This document shows, in pieces, positions 56,574-64,000 of a DNA stretch of 64,000 bases (positions are counted from its first letter, which is position 1; each line of letters starts with the position of its first letter). The DNA lies in contig NZ_CP035730.1 in assembly GCF_012222305.1 (NCBI RefSeq), forward strand, positions 1,054,001 through 1,118,000, written 5' to 3'. Below the pieces are notes generated by a model. It had not been told where the DNA came from. It ran no database searches and worked only from the letters and a program-made list of their open reading frames with translations. Source of the DNA: Sulfolobus sp. S-194. Its GTDB lineage: Archaea > Thermoproteota > Thermoprotei_A > Sulfolobales > Sulfolobaceae. A program made the position numbers and the translations under genes.

Positions 56574-57103
56574 ACAAACAAAAGGTAAAATATTACACAT
56601 GCATATAAGATACTACCCGCAATGAACAATATTTTCGCATTTTCTACTTGCCTAAACTTTCTCCTGATTAGAGCATCTAATCCAAAGTCTTGTGAACCTT
56701 TGTAGATAAGATAAAGTTCTATAATCATCATAAGTAAGTTAATCCCGTATTCTTCCGTATCTACCCAATATGCTGAGAGGAAATAGATTAAGTTGGTATA
56801 AAATGCCACTGTGTTGGTAAATCTAGTCATTAGACCCAGAAGATTTAATATTCCAAACGATATTTCCCCAATCATTACTAGTTCTCCAACTAATAACACA
56901 TGGGGCAACACTACATATTCTAAAAATGGTTTCATAATAGGGCCTTGCATCAAAACTTCTATAGTTATTCCCACATAACTAGTAGAGCTAGGATTTAGAT
57001 AACCAGGATTAAGAAGTTTTTCAAATACACCAGCATAAATCCAGATAGTTGCTAAAGCTAATCTCATAAAATTTGGCCAAAATTCAATCTTTAATTGGCT
57101 CAT
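56570..57103 (-). CDS. DoxD-like membrane protein
   Basis: 177 residues, four membrane helices. [25 protein letters not shown] and [24 protein letters not shown] match the DoxD family, the small membrane subunit of thiosulfate:quinone oxidoreductase in Acidianus (DoxDA) and relatives. No DoxA-like gene is adjacent. The ATG overlaps the stop of the preceding membrane gene (ATGA). Last of a three-gene operon with that gene and the beta-propeller. Role in sulfur oxidation is inference. Confidence 0.8.
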   Translation of the reverse strand: MSQLKIEFWPNFMRLALATIWIYAGVFEKLLNPGYLNPSSTSYVGITIEVLMQGPIMKPFLEYVVLPHVLLVGELVMIGEISFGILNLLGLMTRFTNTVAFYTNLIYFLSAYWVDTEEYGINLLMMIIELYLIYKGSQDFGLDALIRRKFRQVENAKILFIAGSILYACVIFYLLFV

Positions 57104-57990
57104 AATCTCACCCTATTAGCTAAAGTATTAGATATCTTATATATCTCGTATACACCAACACCAATAAGTAAAAAACCCAGAATTGTAGGAGAAGCTAAAA
57201 ATATAGCTTGCAAAATTCCACCAGTCCATGTGCCAGCAATGAAGGTACCGTATTTCCACATTATACCCTTAGTTAGTGGAACATTAGATAGAAGAAATAA
57301 AAGGGAGTTCATTGCTGTAGGAGTTAAACAGCATATTCCAGCTATTGTACCTATTGAAGGAACAGAAGCAGAAAGAAAACCAGCTAATGTATTAAAAGAC
57401 GTTATTCTAAATGAACTTGGAACTTTCCAGTCATAGGCATGTAATGATACATAAATTAAGGACATAATGTAATAACCTAGGATTAAAGCTATAGTAAGTA
57501 CCACATCATTAATTACACCAAGAGATAGCAACCATGGATTAAACACGAAATTACCGTGAAGTGTAAGTCCGTAGCCTTGATATGAGATCTCGGTTAAAGG
57601 CAAAAAATAAGGGCTTACATTAACGTTAGGTAAAAGTAGTAAACCAGAAACTATCATGAATGATATAAAATATGAGATTACATAAGTGAAGACTAACCAT
57701 TTCCCAATACTGTCCTTTAAAGTCGCTTTTATTACGTTCCTTAATCTCATAGGCCCAGAAACTAAAATAAATCTACCTTTCTTCATTCTGTAAATAACAT
57801 AGCCTATGATTATACTTAGAGTGATATATACGATACAGATTAGAAGAAAAGGATCTAAAAATGATACTTGACCAGAAGTTGTAAAGGGATAATACCATAG
57901 GAAATAAACTTTTAAACCAGTTATTACTATAGGTAAGAATACAGTGGCATTAAAGAAAATGAAAACATAGAAAAAAGGGTTTATTTTCAT
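57100..57990 (-). CDS. Multi-spanning membrane protein with Cys-Cys motif, unknown
   Basis: 296 residues, about seven membrane helices. ASVPSIGTIAGICCLTPTAMNSLLF carries a Cys pair in a membrane segment; FIAGTWTGGILQAIFLASPTILGFLLI follows. I chose the ATG at 57990, as AGGTGA is placed just before it; a GTG at 57999 is the alternative. The beta-propeller gene ends directly upstream and the DoxD gene overlaps downstream, so all three products probably act together at the membrane, perhaps in sulfur or copper redox chemistry (inference). Confidence 0.7.
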   Translation of the reverse strand: MKINPFFYVFIFFNATVFLPIVITGLKVYFLWYYPFTTSGQVSFLDPFLLICIVYITLSIIIGYVIYRMKKGRFILVSGPMRLRNVIKATLKDSIGKWLVFTYVISYFISFMIVSGLLLLPNVNVSPYFLPLTEISYQGYGLTLHGNFVFNPWLLSLGVINDVVLTIALILGYYIMSLIYVSLHAYDWKVPSSFRITSFNTLAGFLSASVPSIGTIAGICCLTPTAMNSLLFLLSNVPLTKGIMWKYGTFIAGTWTGGILQAIFLASPTILGFLLIGVGVYEIYKISNTLANRVRL

Positions 57991-57999
57991 TAAGTTCAC

Positions 58000-59238
58000 C
58001 TAGCAGTGAAGCCCGGTTATTGGTGGTAATAACACATTATCAACTAGATATGTTGCAGTTGACACACTAACTGGCAGAATAAAAGCTGGTGCAGTAGTTA
58101 ATGGTACTTCATAAGCTACGCTTAGAGTTTGCAAGTTTATTAGAACTATCATTCCACCACTTGACACTGAACCATGTATAACAACGTAAGCATAACTATC
58201 ACCCGGAGTGATTCCGATAGCTGCTAATCCTTGTGGATTTATGCTAGGTAAGGATATATTTTGAACAATTTTGAAGTTTGAAGTGGAGATTACTACAACT
58301 TCATTTTTATTTGCTGGTGCCTCCAAGTAATATTGACCATTTGGAGTAAAGACTCCTCTTTGTGGAGTTACTCCAGAAGGCATCTGAACCATACCCATAT
58401 ATTGTAAGTTTGGAAGTGAATAAAATCCTACTGAATTATTCCCAGCATACTCAACTGCAACCATCGTACCTTGCATATTTGGAGATACCATATAAGGTTG
58501 CGAGCCTAAAGATGCTACTACTATTTTAACTACACTTCCGTTAGACGCTGAGATTAAATCAACAGTATTATTAAATCTCATAGGAACTATAAGATATTCA
58601 CCATTAGGAGTCCATCTAACATCACATGGATAATAAGTTTTTCCAGTAGGAGAAACGAAAGTATCTTTCCATACTACTTGTAAGTTTTTCAAGTTAACTA
58701 CCTCAACTATTCCAGATGGACCATCTGCAATAGCCGCATACTGCTGATTTGGTGAGTAAGCAACACCTATAAACCCAACACTTTTTCCAACGTTTAGTGT
58801 TTCAACAACCTTTAACGTTGTTGGATTTATTATGTAAACACTTCCGTTATTTACTGGAATAACAATGTAGCTCGCATTGAACATTTCCCCTGCAGGAACT
58901 TCATCCCAATAATAAACTTGTTGTGGCACACTAGTAGAGATATTTACAACATGCTGAAAACCAAGGAAGTTGGATGTTTGAGTAAACGGGTTTATTGCTT
59001 GAACTATCCCTTTCTGAGTAAATACAAGTAGATAGAAGTTGTTATTTGGAGCTGATGAGGAAGAGACAGCAGTTAGAGTTGAGGTAGAAGAAGGAGTAGT
59101 TGAAGTAGTAGAAGGAGTGGATGAGCTCTTCATCATTATATATGCTGCTCCTATTCCTATTAGAAGTATAACTACAATACCTACTAGTAATAGGATTTTA
59201 TATGACATTCCTCTCTCAAGTTTGCTTCTTTTCTTCAT
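58000..59238 (-). CDS. Membrane-anchored beta-propeller (YVTN-type)
   Basis: 412 residues. N-terminal anchor ([23 protein letters not shown]), a Ser/Thr/Pro linker, then repeats of about 40-45 residues typical of YVTN/lactonase-like propellers ([90 protein letters not shown]). It is expected outside the cell. The C-terminus ends LPPITGLHC, with a lone cysteine. First of the three-gene operon with the Cys-Cys membrane protein and DoxD. Confidence 0.82.
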   Translation of the reverse strand: MKKRSKLERGMSYKILLLVGIVVILLIGIGAAYIMMKSSSTPSTTSTTPSSTSTLTAVSSSSAPNNNFYLLVFTQKGIVQAINPFTQTSNFLGFQHVVNISTSVPQQVYYWDEVPAGEMFNASYIVIPVNNGSVYIINPTTLKVVETLNVGKSVGFIGVAYSPNQQYAAIADGPSGIVEVVNLKNLQVVWKDTFVSPTGKTYYPCDVRWTPNGEYLIVPMRFNNTVDLISASNGSVVKIVVASLGSQPYMVSPNMQGTMVAVEYAGNNSVGFYSLPNLQYMGMVQMPSGVTPQRGVFTPNGQYYLEAPANKNEVVVISTSNFKIVQNISLPSINPQGLAAIGITPGDSYAYVVIHGSVSSGGMIVLINLQTLSVAYEVPLTTAPAFILPVSVSTATYLVDNVLLPPITGLHC

Positions 59239-59316
59239 ACATAATTATTGTAAGCAAAGTTAGTATTTAAAAATACTTGTTTTTTAAACCCTTTATTCAG
59301 AAATATCGCAACTAAG

Positions 59317-59623
<307 letters not shown>

Positions 59624-59649
<26 letters not shown>

Positions 59650-59968
59650 GTATAACACCTAAAAATTGTTCCATTATCTTTCTTGCTATATCGTTTAGCG
59701 TAAAACCTTTTATCGAGTTAAGGAATTCCATAGGATCTTTTTTATCTTCAAAGGCTTCACACAATGCCTCTAAAGTAATTATAGTGACAGGACACTCACT
59801 TGATTTATAAGTTATTTTCTCTCCATCAAAAAATAATTTAAACCATCTACTCTCATCAATCCTCACTGTCGCAATTTCTTTTCCCTTGGGTTTATTATAA
59901 ATTCTCTTTATTAAGAAATCAGAAGCATATTTTCTTGTAATAACGCATCCACATTCATCTTTTACCAT
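59624..59968 (-). CDS. Unknown protein of the sulfur-carrier operon
   Basis: 114 residues from the ATG at 59968, with AAGGTG six bases upstream. DECGCVITRKYASDFLIKRI gives a CxC near the N-terminus, and SSECPVTIITLEALCEAFED a third and fourth cysteine. Mixed alpha/beta, soluble. No recognised family. Between a TusA fusion (11 bases upstream) and a DsrE-like gene (overlapping), so it is probably part of the same sulfur-transfer pathway. Confidence 0.65.
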
Positions 59969-59979
59969 ATTATACACCT

Positions 59980-60945
59980 TTAATCGGTTCGTTCCTTGTG
60001 CTTTAAATAAAATATATTACACTCACCCTCAATAGGGAGATGTTTTAACGCATCCTCATTGTAGAATGAGTTATTCTCTATATCTAACCTTGCTGCAATT
60101 ATCTTATCACCATTCACTAAAGCTATAAATAGCCACCCTCTACCTATAGGTGCAGCCGATATGGCCGTATAACCTTGATATTTAACATCTTCTAGTTGCA
60201 ATTGCATAGCCTTTCTTTGCTCAACAATCTGATCAAAATAAGAATAAAGGAAAGCTCTGAAATCACTCTCTCTTATTAGTTCTTTTATCTCATCTTCCTT
60301 AACTTCTTCTATTACCTCAGTATATTTAGTGTAAGTTCTCGTATTGTCTAGTTTTATAAAAACAAATGAAGCGTAATCTCCCATGTTGTATATTTCGTAT
60401 CTACAATTAAATAATCTAGCAACCTCTGGTAATGTGTACTCGATAGCAGCTGGATTATCTATTAAAACCTCTAGAACCTTTCCTTTTTCCATCTTTAATA
60501 GCTTTTGTTTAGTCTTTATTTCTGGTACTGGGCAAGAATATCCTCTTAAATCTAATATCTCATCTGGTACAGTCTTAAATAAAACTGTTTTATTATCCTT
60601 AGAGCTCTGTATCCCAACGTATTTAACTATTGAAGCACCATATTTTTCTATATTTTTAGCAATTCTATTTATTATGCTGTTAGCAATTAGTTTCTCTCCC
60701 TGACCACTAATTTTAATTTTATCATTAGAGAACTCTATGAAAATCTTGAACTTGCCGTTTTTATCAAAAATATCAATTCTATTTATTTTTTTAACTATAA
60801 AACATGAAAATTTAAGAAAACGTAATAGTTCGATTTCTCCTTCATAACCCCAATCTAACTTTTTTATGGATTTTAAGCAATACAACTTGTAATATTTTTC
60901 TATGTCTATAAGCGTAATTGGGTTAGATAACTTTAATTCCATCAT
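59980..60945 (-). CDS. TusA-domain fusion protein
   Basis: 321 residues. The middle (about 130-200) is a TusA domain: ILDLRGYSCPVPEIKTKQKLLKMEKG with the CPxP sulfur-carrier cysteine. It is preceded by about 125 residues of unknown alpha/beta sequence and followed by about 120 residues, the last part containing AAPIGRGWLFIALVNGDKIIAARLDI. Ordinary TusA is about 75-85 residues. A TATA box (CTATATAAAT) lies about 26 bases upstream. First gene of the operon with the CxC protein and the DsrE-like protein; divergent from a short TusA-like gene. Confidence 0.75.
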   Translation of the reverse strand: MMELKLSNPITLIDIEKYYKLYCLKSIKKLDWGYEGEIELLRFLKFSCFIVKKINRIDIFDKNGKFKIFIEFSNDKIKISGQGEKLIANSIINRIAKNIEKYGASIVKYVGIQSSKDNKTVLFKTVPDEILDLRGYSCPVPEIKTKQKLLKMEKGKVLEVLIDNPAAIEYTLPEVARLFNCRYEIYNMGDYASFVFIKLDNTRTYTKYTEVIEEVKEDEIKELIRESDFRAFLYSYFDQIVEQRKAMQLQLEDVKYQGYTAISAAPIGRGWLFIALVNGDKIIAARLDIENNSFYNEDALKHLPIEGECNIFYLKHKERTD

Positions 60946-60986
60946 GATAAAAACCTTACTAACTACTATATAAATTTTATATAATT

Positions 60987-61003
60987 TTCATAATTTTTAT
61001 GAA
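60987..61003. promoter_or_regulatory. Perfect 7-bp inverted repeat between divergent sulfur-carrier genes
   Basis: TTCATAA-TTT-TTATGAA lies midway between the divergent TATA boxes (about 60971 for the minus gene, about 61019 for the plus gene). A candidate operator controlling both directions (inference). Confidence 0.45.
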
Positions 61004-61045
61004 TAATAGATAATTTTTATATTTCATGGTAAGATATAGTAACTT

Positions 61046-61258
61046 ATGGAATTAAATCTTATAGGATTATGTTGCTCACAGCCACACTTAACAGTTTATT
61101 CTAAGCTAAGAAAAATGAAGGACGGAGACAAGATAAAAATAATTACAGATGATTTTACGATTATAGAAAGAGATATTTTACCATTAGTAAATTTTTTTAA
61201 ATGCAAGTATTCAGTCGTGAAAGATGAAGATAAGTATATAATTTACGTGGAGAAATAA
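61046..61258 (+). CDS. Short TusA-like protein with CCSQP motif
   Basis: 70 residues. LNLIGLCCSQPHLTVYSKLRKMKDGDKIKII follows the TusA pattern (LDxRGLxCPxP...MxxGxxLxV), but the site is CCSQP, with two cysteines and the usual first proline replaced. A diverged TusA that may have lost or changed the sulfur-carrier role. TTTTATATTT about 27 bases upstream is its TATA box. Divergent from the TusA fusion. Confidence 0.7.
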   Translation: MELNLIGLCCSQPHLTVYSKLRKMKDGDKIKIITDDFTIIERDILPLVNFFKCKYSVVKDEDKYIIYVEK

Positions 61259-61321
61259 TAACTTTTAGTTAAAATTAGATTATTAATACAAAATTTAAAT
61301 AGAAGAGCAAACAATAAAAAT

Positions 61322-62020
61322 ATGATGAATATTGAAGAGAAATTGAAAAACGAAAAGCCTACAGAAATTTTAGATGTTAGAGGAGAAGAATGTCCTATAC
61401 CAGAAACTCTTGCAGCTAAAAAACTTAACAAAATGTCTGAAGGAGAAGTACTTGAAGTTTTAACTGATCACCAACCAGCAGTAGACGTAACATTACCTTA
61501 CCTTGCCAAGAGATTCGGTTACCCTTACATAATTATTAAAAAGGAAGATTATTACGTGGTAAGAATTCTTAAGCTTCATGAAGAAGAAAAAGGTGCTGTA
61601 CAGTTAAATGATGAAATTCAAGTTAATTTGCCTTTTAATAAAGTTACTGAGGCTTTTCTAGATCCTTCAATACTAATGAGCTTTGTCCCCCAAGTTAAAG
61701 GAGTTAAGCAAATTAATTATTCAGCTTACTCCATATCAATGAAATATATAATTCCTTTTGAGCTACCTTTATTTATAAAAATGGAAAAATATCCTAATAC
61801 AATAATTATAAAATATGAGAGTTATAATAAAATTGCATTTTTAAAAGCCACTTTGGGTTTCGATTTCTTCATTTATGATCATAAAAAATATACTGGAATT
61901 AGAGTTAGGGAGTGGTATGAAGGACCTTTAAAGTTCATGTGGAAAAATGAAATAAACAAACATATTACTCTTGCAAAAGATAAATTGCCCACTTATTTAA
62001 TCAAATTAATTTCAAATTAA
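61322..62020 (+). CDS. TusA domain fused to an SRPBCC-like domain
   Basis: 232 residues. Residues about 10-85 are a canonical TusA domain ([44 protein letters not shown]). From about 95 the sequence ([39 protein letters not shown]) resembles SRPBCC/START-type hydrophobic-pocket domains such as CoxG. The joint suggests sulfur delivery to, or sensing of, a bound hydrophobic or carbohydrate-like ligand (inference). AAATTTAAATAGA is centred 27 bases upstream. Confidence 0.78.
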   Translation: MMNIEEKLKNEKPTEILDVRGEECPIPETLAAKKLNKMSEGEVLEVLTDHQPAVDVTLPYLAKRFGYPYIIIKKEDYYVVRILKLHEEEKGAVQLNDEIQVNLPFNKVTEAFLDPSILMSFVPQVKGVKQINYSAYSISMKYIIPFELPLFIKMEKYPNTIIIKYESYNKIAFLKATLGFDFFIYDHKKYTGIRVREWYEGPLKFMWKNEINKHITLAKDKLPTYLIKLISN

Positions 62021-62052
62021 TTAATATAAAGGTTTATAAAGAGGTATTTTTT

Positions 62053-62066
62053 AAAAACATGTTTTT
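62053..62066. promoter_or_regulatory. 14-bp perfect palindrome before tusA
   Basis: AAAAACATGTTTTT is fully self-complementary and lies between the TusA-SRPBCC gene and tusA, 24 bases before the latter's ATG, where the TATA box would be. Possible operator or hairpin. Confidence 0.4.
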
Positions 62067-62089
62067 CATTAATTATTTTGGGGATTAAA

Positions 62090-62341
62090 ATGAGTGAAGA
62101 TCTCAAATTACGAAACCCAGATCAGGTATTAGATGTAAGAGGTGAATCTTGTCCAGTGCCAGAAATGGGCGCAAGCAAAAAATTGAAGAAAATGAAAGTC
62201 GGTCAATTACTTGAAGTTTTAACTGATCACCAACCAGCGGTAGACGTAACATTACCTTCATTGGCAAAAAACTTAGGTTATCCGTACGCGATAATTAAAG
62301 ATGGTGAAATTTACCGTGTGAGAATCCTGAAGGTGAAATAA
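62090..62341 (+). CDS. tusA: TusA sulfur-carrier protein
   Basis: 83 residues, full Tus[45 protein letters not shown] with the CPxP cysteine. In Sulfolobales and relatives TusA carries persulfide or thiosulfate between DsrE proteins and an Hdr-like complex. The [16 protein letters not shown] segment is almost identical to the domain in the preceding fusion, implying recent duplication. ATG at 62090 is preferred (GGGGAT shortly upstream) over the TTG at 62078. The transporter gene starts four bases after its stop. Confidence 0.92.
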   Translation: MSEDLKLRNPDQVLDVRGESCPVPEMGASKKLKKMKVGQLLEVLTDHQPAVDVTLPSLAKNLGYPYAIIKDGEIYRVRILKVK

Positions 62342-62344
62342 TCA

Positions 62345-63574
62345 ATGCCAAGTATGGTACTACAGCCAGTACTTCAAGAGAATTGGGCATTAGTTTATGG
62401 CCTTTTTGGTTTAAGTGGTTTCATCTTAGGTTGGGTTGCACAAAGGGGAAATTATTGTTTTGTAAACGCCATGACATCAATATTTACAACAAGAAGTTTT
62501 GAAAGATTTGGAGCCTTATTAATTCTATTCGGACTTTCAGCATTAGGTTGTGGTTTACTCGTAGCTTTTGGGGTAATTCCGGCTGTCGATCAATATTATT
62601 TTAACTATTTTGCGGGATGGTACATTCTCGTAGGTTCTCTTGTATTCGGCTTTGGAGCTGCATTAGCTGGAGGTTGTAATTTATCCATGCTTTATAGAGC
62701 TGCGAGCGGTTACGTTCAGAATTGGATAGAATTATTCGGCATGATGATAGGAACTTATATTTTTGCTATTGGTATTTGGCCTTTTCAACAATACACTATG
62801 GAAAAAGGAATATTCTCAACTACCTTAGGGGGTTATGTAGAGTACTTACCCTATGTTATATTCCATTCTGTGTCTCCAATGGCTGTATACATGACCACAA
62901 TAATCTTATCCTTACCTTTAATCATTCTGGGAATTTACCTTCAGCAATACACTAAAAAGAAATGGAGTATGAATTTTAGAATGAATACACCGGGAATTAT
63001 GGCATATAAACCACCGGCTCCAGTAAGTATTGGAAAAGAAGGTGAAGAGAAAAAGGATTGGAAAAAGGAAGCTCTGGACATGTTGTTGTTGAAGAAACCT
63101 TATGGTACCAACTTATCAACAGTAATATTAGCATTAGACATGATCTTTGTGTTCATTGTGGGTGCCGGTTATACTTTCAACTACCTAGTAATAACTTCTT
63201 CTGATGGTGGTAGATTCTTTGAATATCTGCTAATGATCCCTGGAATAAACTTATTCTTAAATACACCGTGGTTTAATGATTCGTTACCCATAGTAGATCC
63301 TAGCACATTAATGGTTGTTATGCTATGTATAGGAGCATTTGCCGCATCATTCCTAAGTGGCGATTTCAAAATTAGAATACCAAAAGAGAAAAAGAGACTG
63401 TTAATAGGATTTCTTGGTGGAATATTAGTGGGCATTGGAGTAAGAATGGCATTAGGATGCAATGTGGGATTAATGTGGACAAATTTTGCCCAATTAGGTT
63501 ATGATGGAATAATCTTCCTATTTGGAATGCTAGGAGGTGTGTGGCTAGCTGTAAAAGTTCAAGAGAGGTTATGA
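62345..63574 (+). CDS. YeeE/YedE-family sulfur-compound transporter
   Basis: 409 residues, about ten membrane helices in two repeats. The family cysteines are in AQRGNYCFVNAM, AGGCNLSML and ALGCNVGLMW, which line the thiosulfate path in TsuA (YeeE). A cytosolic linker of about 60 residues (residues 200-245) joins the halves. Directly behind tusA and before a two-helix membrane protein and a DsrE-like gene, so the operon likely imports a sulfur compound and hands it to TusA/DsrE. Substrate (thiosulfate or other) unproven. Confidence 0.9.
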   Translation: MPSMVLQPVLQENWALVYGLFGLSGFILGWVAQRGNYCFVNAMTSIFTTRSFERFGALLILFGLSALGCGLLVAFGVIPAVDQYYFNYFAGWYILVGSLVFGFGAALAGGCNLSMLYRAASGYVQNWIELFGMMIGTYIFAIGIWPFQQYTMEKGIFSTTLGGYVEYLPYVIFHSVSPMAVYMTTIILSLPLIILGIYLQQYTKKKWSMNFRMNTPGIMAYKPPAPVSIGKEGEEKKDWKKEALDMLLLKKPYGTNLSTVILALDMIFVFIVGAGYTFNYLVITSSDGGRFFEYLLMIPGINLFLNTPWFNDSLPIVDPSTLMVVMLCIGAFAASFLSGDFKIRIPKEKKRLLIGFLGGILVGIGVRMALGCNVGLMWTNFAQLGYDGIIFLFGMLGGVWLAVKVQERL

Positions 63575-63577
63575 GAA

Positions 63578-63850
63578 ATGGTGGAAAGCAAATATATTAG
63601 AAAAATAATTGCACCTTTAGTCTTATCACTTTTCGCTATTGGTTGGTATCAGTTTAGTAAGATCTATCTAACCCATGCTAATGACTTAGCATTATCTAAT
63701 GCTAATTTTGCAGTGTATGTACAAACACAGCAATTTGACGGATATTTAACAGCTACTAGATACATTTGCTATGCAATAGTTTATTTGGGTCTTATCCTCT
63801 TCTGGTATAATTTAGTAAAATTTGTGGAGGTGAAGGAGAAACATGGTTGA
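63578..63850 (+). CDS. Two-helix membrane protein of the sulfur operon
   Basis: 90 residues with membrane helices at about 9-27 and 60-82 and an outside loop between (FSKIYLTHANDLALSNANFAVYVQTQQFDG). No recognised family and no cysteine in the loop; one Cys lies in helix 2. It starts three bases after the transporter stop and its end overlaps the DsrE-like gene by eight bases, so it probably assists the transporter. Confidence 0.7.
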   Translation: MVESKYIRKIIAPLVLSLFAIGWYQFSKIYLTHANDLALSNANFAVYVQTQQFDGYLTATRYICYAIVYLGLILFWYNLVKFVEVKEKHG

Positions 63851-64000
63851 CTATGCTATAATGATGATATCTGGAGAAGAGGAAAAAATATATATGGGGA
63901 TAATAACTGCAATAGGCCTAGTCTCTGGTGGAAATAAAGTGTATATGTTCTTTACCATGGACGCATTAAAAGCATTAACTAAGGAAAATGAAAAAATTAT
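63843..64000 (+). CDS. DsrE/DsrF-like protein (3' end outside window)
   Basis: The first 52 codons are inside the window: VDYAIMMISGEEEKIYMGII then TAIGLVSGGNKVYMFFTMDA and LKALTKENEKI. This matches the start of DsrE-family proteins (first strand, a helix over the nucleotide-binding-like loop, VxxFFTxxAL). The active-site cysteine would be further on. It overlaps the small membrane protein gene by eight bases and extends the TusA/YeeE operon. Confidence 0.75.
   Translation, partial: MVDYAIMMISGEEEKIYMGIITAIGLVSGGNKVYMFFTMDALKALTKENEKI

Overview
The window is AT-rich (roughly one third G+C), densely coded archaeal DNA. Gene content points to the Sulfolobales, most likely a Sulfurisphaera (Sulfolobus tokodaii)-type organism: a TF55-type thermosome subunit, the FHA/vWA pair matching the archaellum regulators ArnA/ArnB, a PaREP1-like protein, a DoxD-like protein, several TusA/DsrE sulfur carriers, a P3A-type proton ATPase, and many apparently leaderless genes with a TATA box about 27 bases before the start codon. 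I identify the species only by this resemblance, not by a search. No tRNA, rRNA or CRISPR array was seen.

Layout. 1-5.6 kb: glycogen metabolism (GH57 amylase and glgA), a molybdopterin oxidoreductase, the thermosome subunit, and a probable C/D box sRNA in the gap behind it. 5.7-9 kb: a CoA-transferase-like pair on opposite strands, a methyltransferase-like protein, a CBS protein and a DsbA/FrnE-like protein. 9-12 kb: vWA protein / zinc-ribbon-FHA protein / vWA protein. 12-20 kb: housekeeping genes (AbrB-type regulator, FAU-1, aconitase, nucleotidyltransferase-like protein, HtpX, winged-helix regulator, KaiC-like ATPase). 20.1-22.7 kb: a decayed island with a frameshifted archaeal ATPase, pieces of a second ATPase, a PIN-like gene and a secreted protein, and a 19-base inverted repeat. 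22.7-30 kb: a FecCD-type ABC importer, a regulator, an MscS channel and the proton pump. 30-37 kb: membrane glycosyltransferase, a broken secreted-protein gene, amidotransferase, MFS and APC transporters. 37.4-46.5 kb: a large nested hairpin element, two pilin-like secreted proteins, Trm10, another APC permease, an ATPase-nuclease plus winged-helix cassette, and a second partial copy of the hairpin element. 46.6-50.6 kb: a complete CUT1 sugar ABC operon. 51.4-54.1 kb: a radical SAM/SPASM enzyme directly preceded by a 24-residue peptide gene, then a methyltransferase and a WrbA-like flavoprotein. 54.3-56.6 kb: a disrupted B12-type radical SAM gene and an MBL hydrolase. 56.6-64 kb: a sulfur region with DoxD, a membrane protein, a beta-propeller, DsrE-like proteins, four TusA-type proteins (two of them fusions) and a YeeE/YedE-type sulfur transporter.

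The best candidate for an undescribed system is the peptide/radical-SAM pair at 51456-52752. The 24-residue peptide ORF ends four bases before the start of a radical SAM enzyme with a complete SPASM cysteine pattern, which is how many ribosomally made, post-translationally modified peptides are encoded. Next in interest are the HTH plus ATPase-nuclease cassette (43375-45326), the hairpin element, the sulfur-carrier cluster with its fusions, and the C/D box RNA with its own TATA box. Several genes carry single in-frame stops or frameshifts (21358, 31513, 43017, 55703). These could be true decay or sequence errors, and read data would decide.
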